Of a stretch of DNA of 64,000 nucleotides, positions 25,268 to 36,270 are shown piece by piece. The notes beneath the pieces are model-generated. The model was not told where the DNA came from. It made no database searches and saw only the letters and a list, made by a program, of their open reading frames with translations. The position numbers and the translations under genes were made by a program. Source of the stretch: Anadara kagoshimensis (Eukaryota; Mollusca; Bivalvia; Arcoida; Arcidae); the NCBI GenBank assembly GCA_021292105.1, contig CM037874.1, forward strand, positions 11,018,502 through 11,082,501, written 5' to 3'. Every line of letters starts with the position of its first letter. The stretch's first letter is position 1.

Positions 25268-27240
25268 CAAGAGGCCCATTGGGCCTGATACGCTCACCTG
25301 ATAAATAATAGCTCGAATGTCAAAGTCAAAATCTTTCATAATAGTCACGATGTGAGGCTCAATTGTGAAAACAAAAGTACAAAAGTAAAAATACTAGGCC
25401 ATTTTGGCATTTTTTTTTAATCTGTGACCTTGACCCTTGAATGTATGGCCTTTATTGTTAAATCAAAATGATTGTGATGCCAATACCTAAAAGTCTAATA
25501 TACATGCCTACATAAAATGTTTATAGTTTTTGAGAAAATTAACAATTTCAATACTATTTTGCATCTGTGACCTTGACCTTTAAACCCATGACTTTTTTCT
25601 ATACATCAAAATGATCGTTGTATCAATACCTATAACATTCTTATATACATGCCTATACAAAATGTTAATAGTTTTCAAGATAATTAACCATTTCAGTATT
25701 TTTTTGCATCTGTGACCTTGACCTTTAAACAAATGATCTTAATCTATCTATATATCAAAATTATCGTTACATCAATACTAACAATATTCTAATATACATG
25801 TCTATACAAAAAGTTTATAGTTTACCAGATAATTAACCATTTCGGTATTGTTTTGCATCTGTGACATTGACCTTTGAACTCATGACCTTTTCTATACATC
25901 AAAATTATCCTTGTATCAATACCTACAACATTCTAATATACATGCCTATACAAAAAGTTAATAGTTTTCAACATAATTAACCATTTCAGTAATATTTCGC
26001 ATCTGTGACCTTGACCTTCGAACCCATGACCTTAATATGAATATCAAAATGATCGTTACATCAATACTAGCAATATTTTTATATACATGTCTATAATTTT
26101 TTTTATAGTTTTCGAGATAATTAACCATTTCGATATTGTTTTGCATCTGTGACCTTAACCTTTTTTAACCCATGACCTTAATCTGTATATCAAAATGATC
26201 GTTACATCAATACTAACAATATTCTAATATACATGTCTATACAAAAAGTTAATAGTTTTCAAGATGAATAACCATTTCAATATCATTTCGCATCTGTGAC
26301 CTTGGCTATTGAACCCATGATCTTAATCTATATATATCAAAATGTTCGTTACATCAATACTAACAACATTCTAATATACATGTCGATACAAAAAGTTTAT
26401 AGTTTACAAGATAATTAACCATTTCGGTATTGTTTTGCATCTGTGACCTTGACCTTTAAACCCATGATCTTAATCTATATATATCAAAATGTTCGTTACA
26501 TCAATACTAACAACATTCTAATATACATGTCGATACAAAAAGTTTATAGTTTACAAGATAATTAACCATTTCGGTATTGTTTTGCATCTGTGACCTTGAC
26601 CTTTGAACCCATGACCTTAATCTATACATCAAAATGATCGTTGTATCAATATCTACAACATTCTAATATACATCTCTATACAAAAAGTTAATAGTTTTCC
26701 AGATTATAATTAAAATCAGAGGTAAAAAAATTTAGGTCATTACCTTCACAATTTACCTTGACCCCATTTTGAAGATAATAACAAGAATATGTCAAATCTG
26801 AAAACCCATGTCATTATCTGGTCAAATAGTCAAGTTATAACAATTTGAAGCTATTTTACGATTTTTTCAAAATTAAACGCAAAAACGCGTAACTTATTTT
26901 TGGTCCGAATTTCACAAAATGAACAAACTATAGGCTTAAGACCCTACAAAAGCCGAATATCACATCAGATTTTTTCTCTAATCATTGATTTTGGAGAAGA
27001 AGATTTTTTAAGATTTTTGTAACCCTAGGTCACCTCGACTTAGATATGGTAGCCATGGCAACGCCACGAAAAAATCTGAATTGCACCGGCCCATATATAC
27101 TTCTTTAATTTCATTGAAATCTGTCAGGTAGTTTCAGAGAAGTCGAAAATATGTGTTAACGACGCACGCACGCACGCATTCACGCACGCACGCATATACA
27201 CACGCTGCGCTATGCCATAAGCTCACATGACCTTCGCTAA
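25268..27240 (+). repeat. Dispersed bivalve repeat with nine 146-bp internal units (copy 1)
   Basis: Begins ACAAGAGGCCCATTGGGCC and TGATACGCTCACCTGATAAA. Units carrying CATCTGTGACCTTGACC occur near 25421, 25561, 25706, 25855, 25999, 26143, 26290, 26437 and 26584, so the period is 144-149 bp. A unique tail (26700-27160), a CGCA microsatellite (27163-27193) and an end with ACACGCTGCGCTATGCCATA follow. No protein seen; class (non-autonomous DNA element or SINE-like) is unclear. Confidence 0.8.
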
Positions 27241-27994
27241 AAAAAGCAATAAGCGTGATAATATATGTGTCACAATTCATACAGCCATAATATAAATACA
27301 ACGTGTATAATCTATAAAACATATGACATCCAGTCAATTAAGTTATGAGACACTTTAAACTATATACATGCAATAAGACATATATACAGGTATTGAATAC
27401 CAGTGTAAAATTATATACATGTGATAAGATATATACAAAATACCTATTAAATACCAGTAATATTATAATTTCCTACGCTGAAACATGAATAAAAGTTCTG
27501 CTAAGTTTAAAATCAAGTTCATTGCACGACATTAAAAAAGTAAGTTTTTCATAACTATCTAAAAAAATCCTTGTGGATTAGTGTGTCACATCTGACTGAT
27601 TGGTCAGATCCAAAGCAGTTTATTCAGAAACACACAACACAACATAATACAACATAACATAACATGGCCATGAGGTCATTTGGCACCATAGACAGTTTTG
27701 GGATCGGGGGTATTTGTTTCTCAAATAAGCGCTCTTGTTTATTTAATACACTACAATTCTTTAATTTTTTTCATATCCTTTTCAATATATTTCGAGCTAT
27801 GTACAGATTTTCAGCTCTACATGTGTCTTTGTTTACTTTAGCGAGGATTTGCCATCATATGTGGCACCGGATTATAGACTAGAAGACTTATAGTGTTGCC
27901 AGGAATAACTTAAAAACTTCTGAATGAAAGCCGTTATTTATCTGTTAATTGTAGAGTATGGCTTAGAATTATCACACAACGTGTTAATATCGAC

Positions 27995-28443
27995 TGTGGA
28001 CAGTACAGGCCTGTCAAAAGTTTAACCCTGAGGTATCGATTTAGTACTCATCTAGATCCCTTGTCACAATGTGGACAGTACAGGCCTGTCTAAAATTTAA
28101 CACTTAGGTAACGGTTTAGTACTCATCTTGACCCCTTGTTATACCGTGGACAGTGCAGGCCTGTCTAAAGTTTAACACTAAGGTATCGATTTAGTACTCA
28201 CCTCGACCCCTTGTTATACCGTGGACAGTGCAGGCCTGTCTAAGGTTTAACACTAAGGAATCGATTTAGTACTCATCTAGATCCCTTGTTATACCGTGGA
28301 CAGTGCAGGCCTGTCTAAAGTTTAACACTAAGGTATCGATTTAGTACTCATCTAGATCCCTTGTTATACCGTGGACAGTGCAGGCCTGTGTAAAGTTTAA
28401 CACTAAGGTATCGATTTAGTACTCATCTCGCTCCTTGTTATAA
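27995..28443 (+). repeat. 75-bp tandem array, six units
   Basis: Units start GTGGACAGT(A/G)CAGGCCTGTC at 27995, 28071, 28146, 28221, 28296 and 28371. Each unit contains the left end of the M1 element (CCTGTCTAAAGTTTAACACT), so the array looks amplified from an M1 terminus. Confidence 0.92.
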
Positions 28444-28483
28444 TTAGCTTTATCTAGACAGCTATTTAGCATCTGCTATCTAC

Positions 28484-28685
28484 AGTACAGACCTGTCAAA
28501 GTTTAACACTAGTTAACCAATTAGTGTCGAATTGGAATCTTATCTCGGCACTTAGTAAGCAATATCATTTCAACAGTGCTTTTTTATCTCCCTCTTTCCG
28601 TTCAATTGGTATCCATATTTCGACCACTAAGCAACCCAGTTCGGCTCCATTTCGTTGGCGTTAAACTTTCGACAGGTCTGTACTG
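28484..28685. mobile_element. M1 MITE (copy 1)
   Basis: CAGTACAGACCTGTCAAAGT to GGCGTTAAACTTTCGACAGG; shared with 48913-49113. Confidence 0.8.
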
Positions 28686-28771
28686 TATCTTCCTGTAATC
28701 TTTCTGCTATTAGCTATCAATTTCATATCTCACTCGCTCGGCAACTTCGACACCGACACCTTTTGTGATAC

Positions 28772-28978
28772 AGTACAGGCCTGTCGAAATTTTAACACTT
28801 AGTTAAGGAATAACAGTCGGATTGGCAGTCAATCTCGACCCCTTCTAAGTTGTATTTCGACAGATGTTACATGTTTTGCTCATGAGTTATCCATATCTCG
28901 GCCACTCAGCAACTAAACTTAGACTCCATTGTGTTGGTTCAATGTTAAACTTTCGACAGGCCTGTACTCTATGATATA
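28772..28978. mobile_element. M1 MITE (copy 1)
   Basis: CCTGTCGAAATTTTAACACT to ATGTTAAACTTTCGACAGGC; shared with 49200-49397. Confidence 0.8.
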
Positions 28979-29124
28979 ATTTCGGAAATTGTTAAAGACT
29001 TTGGTATCGTTATCTGGCGTCTCCAAGAAAATTTAATTCCTGCTCCGATAGGAAAAGTATGATTTTGTTTTTGGCATGTACATGTACAGAGAGTTTAAAG
29101 GGTAACACTGGACTTAATGTAATC

Positions 29125-29290
29125 AAAAACAAATACATGTATACTAATCCATGCCCGAATCACAATCCAGAAGCAAAGTAAACAGTTTGGAACTGACAAG
29201 ATAGGTTAGACATGTTAACTTCCACTAGGGAAGTGAGGCCGGGTGTTCCGGAAGAGAAACCACCTCCTGTTTAGCTAGCTACACCCGCCA
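29125..29290 (-). repeat. R1, 3' part (copy 1)
   Basis: CTTCCACTAGGGAAGTGAGG and CGCCACGTGCG; shared with 49555-49725. Confidence 0.7.
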
Positions 29291-29336
29291 CGTGCGTAAA
29301 GGAGTCAAACTGGCCGTGACATGGATAGCTAGAGAC

Positions 29337-29460
29337 AGATAGAATAGATACCGAAAGATGGAAAACACCTGTCGAAATGCTGTCCAGGTGCAGCTAAAGC
29401 GAGCTGCCAATTCGTCACTTAATCGTTAGAATAGTGTAAAGCTTTTAACAGGCTTGTACT
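29337..29460. mobile_element. M1 right half (copy 1)
   Basis: M1 interior (CGAGCTGCCAATTCG) and a decayed right end (AAGCTTTTAACAGGCTTGTA). Equivalent pieces: 37080-37146 and 49741-49862. Confidence 0.6.
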
Positions 29461-29636
29461 GAAATTTAAATTTTCCAACTATCGTCTATTCAAGTTTTTT
29501 ATACATGTATATACTGAATATATGATGAAAAATAACTGACCTATTACTGGTGCGCACATACTAAAACTGAAACGACAAAAAGCACTATTTATTGGATAGT
29601 GGATATTAAAATAATAAACCAAACAGATTTTTTTGT

Positions 29637-30000
29637 AATCGAAATATTCTCCATTTTTTTAAATATTGTTGCATCAACAATATAAAAAGCAACAGACAGA
29701 AAATCAACAAGGTAGGGGATTTCCATATCTAGTCACATGGTACACATTTATTATGTTTTAATTGATCGGGTAATAATCAAATTGAAATATTTCTTTAGTG
29801 ATATCAACGATATAAATAGCAACAGAAAATAAACAAGGTAGGGGATTCCCATGTCATGCAGTTCTCTTTTATATATATATGCATATTTTAGATAAGACAG
29901 AGGTTTTAAATCGATCTTACTCGTAAGATTTTTTTTAAAAATTCTCAATTTGACAAAATGCCAAAATTGACAATACACATAATGTATAGTTCATAAAACG
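29637..30000 (-). pseudogene. Relic of a cGLR 5' end with promoter block, no body (copy 1)
   Basis: Minus-strand ATGGAGAATATTTCGATT (MENISI) aligns with the cGLR start MENISV, then homology stops at about codon 6. Upstream of it the cGLR 5' flank follows, partly duplicated: kappaB-like decamers GGGGATTTCC at 29715-29724 and GGGGATTCCC at 29841-29850, then CTTTTATATATATAT at 29866-29880. Flank homology continues to ~30.8 kb. Interpreted as a gene copy that lost its coding body. Confidence 0.6.
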
Positions 30001-30844
30001 TATAAAATGTACTTGTTTACAAACAGGTATGTCTATGTTTAATCATAGACACTTTTTTTGTACAACAAACCGAATAAATTCTAAAACATTTTTTTTTTCA
30101 CAGGACCATATAAAATGTGTTTTAGGCTCTTTTAATCAAACTTAAAATTTTAGTGGGGGTGAAGATGAAATAAATGGTTGGTCTGGAAATATGGAAATTT
30201 TCATGATTAGTTTCAATGGGGATGTTCCCTTTTGCAGTAACTACATGTACTATCTGTTGGTTGTTGCTATAAAATTAGTCTCGGAGACAATCAGATACCA
30301 TTAATAATGGCAATAAGGGCATCTAACGGATCACAGTGCCTTTTATACATAAAATATCATAGCAAACTGTATATAAAATATATTGAATTTCTGGATAAAT
30401 TTTTGTTTGAAAAATAAAATATGAACATGGATATGTATGTATTTGTATCTCAGGATGAGAAAGCTATCACTGTTGTATACCATTTTTCAGCCTATCTAAC
30501 AGAACAGTTAGTCCATTTGGAACAAAGTCATTGAATTTAAAAGTAGGTCATTACCTATAACAGCTGGTGTGAATTTTTCCACATTCTCTCTTGTATAATT
30601 ACAAAGGCGCTCCATTGATTAGTCAGTGTAAATACACACTAACTTGAAAAGTTTCACACGTAATTTCTAGAAAAAAGGTTTGCCAAATAAGATCAATATT
30701 ACTTAGTAAAATACATATTGCAGATCTTTATAAATGTTTATAAATTCGTTTTAGTTTAATTCGTGTTTTGCTAAACATAAATTTCTTCTACTGAAATTAA
30801 AGGGATAGAAAAAGAAACCTGAGACAACACATATATTTTTGGCT

Positions 30845-31865
30845 AAGCACTCGGCATTTAAAAAATAAAGCCCTGTAAACCGATCACCCTTGTCACAAAA
30901 GGCGTTTCACGATAAAGATCCCTCCCTGCATATTGCCCTAAAAAGGTCAAATTCACTGCCACTTAGTCAAATTCACTGCCACTACCGAAATTTAATGACA
31001 TCTCGACGTGAAATATTTTTTCACTACGTACTGTGATGTAAAACACCATTCAATCAATCTGCAACCAATCAAGAATACTACCTGATTTTTGAAAAATAAC
31101 ACAGGGTTTACAGACGGTGCATCAGACGAAAATACATACATAATTGATAACTACATCACTTTGATTTTGCTTTTTATTTTAGACAGAGATATATATTCAA
31201 TACTTTTGAGTCTATCTATTTCAAATTTCGACGCTTTAATTTTACAAAATCAACTTATACCTTATATTCAACAGTAAACTATAAGAATACAATGTCATAG
31301 CTATAAATCCATGTTGCCTTAGAATACACTCAAAGTCACAGTTTGAAATATTAGACTCCTATTTTGAATTTTGCACTGCACGTCAAGTTATCATTTTTGC
31401 GACTAATGTTTTAATTGATTTATTTAATTTATTTCACAAAATCAGAACGGTTTTATTGTTATGTGCTCAACTTATATTCAGTTTTTATCTCTAATATCTC
31501 TTTATGGGATTTAAACTTACGTCGACATGCATTCTTAAAAATAAATTCCACAGGCAAAAATCGTGATAACTTAAACTATTAATACATTTTAATTAATAAG
31601 AGGTCTATATCATTGCTTTTTGTAAAATGTACGGGTTAAATTTTGCTAAAGAGAGCCACCGAGCCAGGCGCTTTACAAACCGAAACCGTGTCACGTTAAA
31701 AAACCCTCACTACACATTGCCATTAGCGCGCTGCAAAGGCCAAAATATTTCCCATTTTACTGATAGCTGTTAGTGTCTCGATATCAGTCAAATATTTTTG
31801 AATGGTTCGTAAAACCTCATTTAAACTCAATGCCGACCTCAAAACGTGAGTTGGAGTTATGTGCA
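30845..31865. other. Gene-free stretch between relic promoter block and R1 (copy 1)
   Basis: Contains SINE-like scraps (GCTAAGCACTCGGCATTTAA; CACGTTAAAAAACCC at ~31692) and otherwise AT-rich DNA shared with 51245-52080 up to about 31640. Confidence 0.55.
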
Positions 31866-31869
31866 TTAT

Positions 31870-32250
31870 ACGAGGCAAGCTGCTTGCAAGTACTTTTGAC
31901 GCAACATTATTGCAATTCTAGGTTTAACAAGGTCTAAAAAGACATTTTGTCCCTCATGAGAATATGGAGGATAGAAATACGATGTATCGGTATACAAATT
32001 AACCCTGGATATATTTGGCGCCCCAATGTTTCATGTAACTGCCTTTGATACTTTTGAATTTTTATGAAATAATACATTCAAAAGTAAAACATGACATTTC
32101 GAAAGTACTAGTAGCACATGACATAACTTTCATTCTCCATTTTAATTTTCCACGTGACGAGTGTAGCTAGCTCAACAGGAGGTGCTTACTCTTCCGGGGT
32201 TCCCAAAATAACTTCCCCGGTGGTGGTTTACGTGCTTACATGTGCTAGTT
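31870..32250 (+). repeat. R1 on the 3' side of cGLR copy 1
   Basis: CTGGATATATTTGGCGCCCC, an inserted ACTTTTGAAT/ATTCAAAAGT inverted repeat, then GCTAGCTCAACAGGAGGTGC. Confidence 0.72.
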
Positions 32251-32531
32251 TTGAATATCGAAATATATCTCAAATTCCTTTAAAAACCGGAACTTCCTTC
32301 AAAAAATGAAAGAGGGTTAACTGGAAAGGGATTTTAGGATGTAAAAAAGCGTTTATTACTAGCTAACTCTTTAATTATTGACATTAAAGACAAAAACGGA
32401 CACTGTTGTTACTTTGGGATTATGAAATGGACATGAACTGTGTGTTTATTGTTTATTATATCACTTTAAATACTCCGAACAGTATATAGTACGCTAAATA
32501 AACCAATGAACAAATATATAAGATACGAATA

Positions 32532-32537
32532 TTTATT
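32532..32537 (-). terminator. Polyadenylation signal AATAAA, cGLR copy 1
   Basis: Minus-strand AATAAA about 76-81 nt beyond the TAA stop, in a block conserved at the 3' side of all three copies. Confidence 0.6.
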
Positions 32538-32612
32538 TTCTTTAATCTAAATCTGACAAATCTCTAATATTCACAAAACACAATCCGATTATGTCTGAAA
32601 TAATGGATCTTT

Positions 32613-34547
32613 TTAACCTTCCCTATGATTGTCTTGCCAAGATTCCCACATTTGAATACATCTGTGGAGAAGAGCGTTTGCTAATGGTTTTTCTAATTCG
32701 TCTACTATGTCTTCATCATGAACAACAATACACAGTACATTCAATATGTCACTCATATTATCTCTACAGTCGATGTGATAATATGACAGGAACAGCAGAA
32801 CATAAGTATACACTTTTAGATTTATAAATGTGTTACCGAGAGCCGAATGTTGAACAAGATCTCGTTCTATTTCTGATGGATAGAACCCGCAATCAATGTT
32901 ACAATTAAATGATTCAGTGAAGATACCACGTGTACATTTATCATGCAATGTCAAACCTTTACCACATAAACTATCAATATAATCTTGCCTATCATAAACA
33001 AAAGTAGTGGATAATCCGTAATAAAAAAAACAAGCTTCAAACTTTTTCAGAACTTTTTTGGCAATACTGATGACTTCCTTGTATTCGCGACACAAATAAG
33101 ATAAAATAGCCAACCATAACATCCCGGTACATTTATCCATGTCCATACAGTTCTGTAGAATGAAGGATTTTAGCCCCTTTATTTGTTTGTAATGAATTGT
33201 ATTCGACTGGGTTGTCGATATTTGTTTGTACAGTATTCGTATGATGTAACACACTTCCCTGTTATACCGTGTCACTAGTAACGCTTTGTCTATAGTATTG
33301 CTTGAAGTTTGTATCATTTCAACAATAACCTTCAGGGTCATCAAATACGAGTTTACATCTACACTTTTGAATGGAGAATGAAATAACATTTCACGGTCAC
33401 AATAGTATTCTTTCTCTGCATTTGAGATTTCACTTCCAAGTTGTAACGATCTATCAATGGTACATACGCCAAACTCTGATAAACACGGAATACGCCATAA
33501 GCTATATACGCCTTCATGATAGAGATCACCCAGATACCGATGTAAAATTTCACTTTTGTCTCCACAAATCTTCCCCCCGAACATGTTGTTGGCCTTTATA
33601 AAGAAGTTCGGGCAATATTCATCTCTGACCCATTTTATTAATCTTCTGTAGCACATCCAAAAACAATCAAGAAAGTTTTCTTTGTTCCAAACAACGTGTT
33701 CGTCTTCTATGCTAAAAAATAGGCTGGTTTTTAAGAAGTACGAACAAAACAGATCTTTAACATCTGAATTTGCATTAATTACATGCTTTAGATACAGTTT
33801 CAATAATGCATAACACAAGAACTGTGTTTGGTTAAATGAATGCACAAGTTTTTTCTCGGCAATTGAGAAAGATAGTCGCCATTGCATGTGGCTGTCCTTC
33901 GAGTGTGGATTTCCTATAGGAACGACCAGACATCCGCCCTGAACGATATCTGTAATTAAATCACGGGATGGCCAGTTATTATTTCTGCTTCTGTGAATCC
34001 ATTCGGATGCCACGTTTGGCCAAGTCTTGCATTCGAAACAATACATGAAATCACTCTCCACCTTATCTGGCAATACAAAAGTTGAACAAGGGCCATGAGC
34101 TACTGAATCCGGAAAGACATCTCGGAAAGTTTCAACAACTATATCACGGAGCAATAAACTTGATAAAAGTAAACCTTTGTTAGTTTCTGACATTGCCGGA
34201 GAAATTATGTTATGGTTTCTCATATTTTCATGACAGTAGAGTCGAACAAATCCCGGTTTAATATCGTTTGTATCCATTATGATATCACTGTCTGATGCAG
34301 ATATATCATCTGAACATAATACGGATATGTCTTCAATAACGCCCATTGTATCTATATCACTTCCTGGTAGAGATAATCCTTCAGCCTTACTTCCACTGGT
34401 TATACCTCTTACTCTGCTTTGTGCATTCTGTGTGCGATCGTTAATGCTATCTTCTAATTCATCCTTCCTTCTTCTGATATAAACTACTTCTTCTATTCCG
34501 ACAAATCTACTAAGTTCATTCCATACCATTACCGAAATATTCTCCAT
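32613..34547 (-). CDS. cGAS-like receptor (cGLR) / Mab-21 domain protein, copy 1
   Basis: Intronless 644-codon frame. It belongs to the Mab-21/cGAS nucleotidyltransferase family, whose active members make cyclic (di)nucleotides in the cytosol to signal through STING. Seen: GS motif at residues 52-53 (GSKAEG), D64 and D66 (SDIDTM), third acidic residue D166 (VESDFMYC), and the family-typical WRLSFS at 223-228. The helical lobe runs to about 345 and includes CSYFLKTSLFF (268-278). There is no Cys/His zinc-ribbon insertion as in vertebrate cGAS. Residues 346-644 form a helical extension with a TPR-like stretch near 475-505, typical of bivalve members. The start is chosen because ATG lies in AAACATGG (A at -3, G at +4) and is shared by all copies. 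Stop is TAA. Odd: the usual hydrophobic residue after D-x-D-x-M is Gly here (TMG). Family assignment is strong; enzymatic activity and ligand are inferred only. Confidence 0.93.
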   Translation of the reverse strand: MENISVMVWNELSRFVGIEEVVYIRRRKDELEDSINDRTQNAQSRVRGITSGSKAEGLSLPGSDIDTMGVIEDISVLCSDDISASDSDIIMDTNDIKPGFVRLYCHENMRNHNIISPAMSETNKGLLLSSLLLRDIVVETFRDVFPDSVAHGPCSTFVLPDKVESDFMYCFECKTWPNVASEWIHRSRNNNWPSRDLITDIVQGGCLVVPIGNPHSKDSHMQWRLSFSIAEKKLVHSFNQTQFLCYALLKLYLKHVINANSDVKDLFCSYFLKTSLFFSIEDEHVVWNKENFLDCFWMCYRRLIKWVRDEYCPNFFIKANNMFGGKICGDKSEILHRYLGDLYHEGVYSLWRIPCLSEFGVCTIDRSLQLGSEISNAEKEYYCDREMLFHSPFKSVDVNSYLMTLKVIVEMIQTSSNTIDKALLVTRYNREVCYIIRILYKQISTTQSNTIHYKQIKGLKSFILQNCMDMDKCTGMLWLAILSYLCREYKEVISIAKKVLKKFEACFFYYGLSTTFVYDRQDYIDSLCGKGLTLHDKCTRGIFTESFNCNIDCGFYPSEIERDLVQHSALGNTFINLKVYTYVLLFLSYYHIDCRDNMSDILNVLCIVVHDEDIVDELEKPLANALLHRCIQMWESWQDNHREG

Positions 34548-34617
34548 GTTTAACTGATCAAGCTCTACCGATAAGTGACATCAACGCTATAGATAGCAAC
34601 AGAAAATAAACAAGATA

Positions 34618-34658
34618 GGGGATTCCCATATTTAGTCATACAGTACTCTTTTATATAC
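34618..34658 (-). promoter_or_regulatory. Predicted promoter of cGLR copy 1: TATA box and kappaB-like decamer
   Basis: On the minus strand GTATATAAAAG lies at 34658-34648, about 100 nt before the ATG. A decamer that matches the NF-kappaB consensus GGGRNWYYCC perfectly (GGGGATTCCC on the plus strand) is at 34618-34627. The predicted start site, about 30 nt past the TATA box, would fall in or beside the decamer, giving a 5' UTR of roughly 75 nt. A kappaB site there is unusual, so binding is inferred. Confidence 0.5.
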
Positions 34659-35173
34659 ATACAATATTGATTTGAATTGGAGTTTTAAAATCGTTCATAT
34701 TTGTCAGTTGGTTTTTTAAATTTCTCAATTTGACAAAATGCCAGTATTAGCTATACATATACATATACTGTATGGACTGATAAAAGACATATTTACATGT
34801 TAACGTAACAGTATGTTTGTGTCATAGACTTCTTTTTGTACCCCCAGCCAAAGATAATTCTATATTTTTTCACGAAAATTTACAAAATTACATTTAAGTT
34901 TTCTAGTGGAGAGAACAAAAGCACGTGTTTTCAAATGAACACAGATTTTTAAAGAGAAATTCTTTTCTTGGATAGCTTAAACGTGTGTGTGTTGGGGGGT
35001 TGCTATATGTATTTTTTCCATTGTATCATTTGAACCAGAAATGAAATAAAGGAATGTATCTGGTTCAGTTTGAGATATAAAATACTTTTTTCTAATATAC
35101 ACAATTAACGCATTCCGAGAGCTATCTCTCTCATTGTAGTATATAAGGATCCCTATGTGCCTTTTATACATGT

Positions 35174-35539
35174 AAAGGCCGCGGTTGCCTAATGAATAAG
35201 ACGTCAGTCTATAAATCCAGGGTTCTCACCACTGTGAGTTCGAGTCCCGCTCGGACTACATGTAGAAAAGTGAATTTGCCGTTGCCCTTTACTGGTTCAC
35301 CGGGGTCAGTATAATGCGACTGGGAGAGCGGTACGCTTGTCTGCAGCGTACTGACTCAGTGAGATAGCATCAAAAAGACGCCCTGAGTGCGCGCTGGTAC
35401 AAGGCAGACTATATAACACATTCGCACGTCAAATGCATACACCAACTTGTTCATAGCTTGATCCCTAATATAAGTACTTATCGTCTCGAATAGCTGAAAA
35501 ATTGCTGATGCGACGTTAAGCAACATTCAACAGCAAAAA
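35174..35539 (+). mobile_element. tRNA-derived SINE, full length, with 13-bp target duplication
   Basis: The head is tRNA-like (A-box-like TTGCCTAATGAATAAG, B-box AGTTCGAGTCC). A central domain and a 3' tail (GATGCGACGTTAAGCAACAT) follow. The direct repeat CTTTTATACATGT at 35161-35173 and 35540-35552 brackets it exactly, which shows retroposition. Confidence 0.88.
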
Positions 35540-35984
35540 CTTTTATACATGTCGTTCATTCGTCCTCTTCTGTGTTCTTACAGTCAGGTATACATTCATT
35601 TTTCTTATCTGACATTTATTCGTTCTCAAGTAAATGTCTCGAAATTAAAACGATTTTATTGTTTGACTAATTTTAAGGTATTTTAATTCCCCCTCTTTTC
35701 TCTATATAAAAACATCGCCCTTTGTCTGATGCCAACCATGGTCTCAGTATAGCTTGATTATTGTTTCTAGTTCAAGTGGAAACTTTACAGATTGCAGTTT
35801 GGGACAAATTCATTGTATTCCATAAACATACACTCATAGGATTTACGATGAAAATAAAGTTGTATGGCGGCACATGTATGTTATATATAACAGTATATGA
35901 CAAAATGGCAAAATATTCATTAAATAACAACAATAATAATACATGTAATAATAATAATATTAATAAGTGAGACAGACAAAGAAG

Positions 35985-36270
35985 AATATGCTGTCTAGTA
36001 AGTTGTATTTAAATTATTTGATTGACTGTATATTCAATCTGTGAAATATTTTGGATGAACTGTCTAGTTAGTTGTATTACATATTATACTTAATTATTGA
36101 ATGGACTGTCTAGTCAATTTATTTAAAAATATCTGGATGAACTGTGTAATCAATTTATTTTAATTTTTTGGATGGACTGTCTACTAAATTTATTTGAATT
36201 TTTGGATGGACTGTCTACTTAATTTTTTAAATTTTTTGGATGAATTATCTAGTTAGTTTATTTAAATTTA
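35985..36270. repeat. Short degenerate 35-bp satellite array (copy 1)
   Basis: About eight diverged units (GGATGGACTGTCTACTAAAT and relatives) at the place corresponding to the expanded array of copy 2. Confidence 0.85.

Noticed and set aside
29751-29978. 75-codon minus-strand frame conserved at 29751 and 50153
   Set aside because: Lies in the ORF-less promoter block; conservation reflects the recent duplication and the frame has no domain features.
32591-32827. 78-codon plus-strand frame present at both 32591 and 53103
   Set aside because: Its conservation follows from being antisense to the 3' end of the cGLR genes; no independent coding signal.
33371-33601. 76-codon plus-strand frames inside the cGLR genes (also at 53883)
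   Set aside because: Antisense shadows of the conserved helical lobe.
32613-34547. Vertebrate-type cGAS orthologue
   Set aside because: No zinc-ribbon insertion between WRLSFS and the helical lobe, and a long C-terminal extension; a bivalve-type cGLR/Mab-21 protein fits better.
35177-35250. Functional tRNA gene
   Set aside because: A- and B-box-like sequences belong to a SINE with target duplication; the cloverleaf is mutated.
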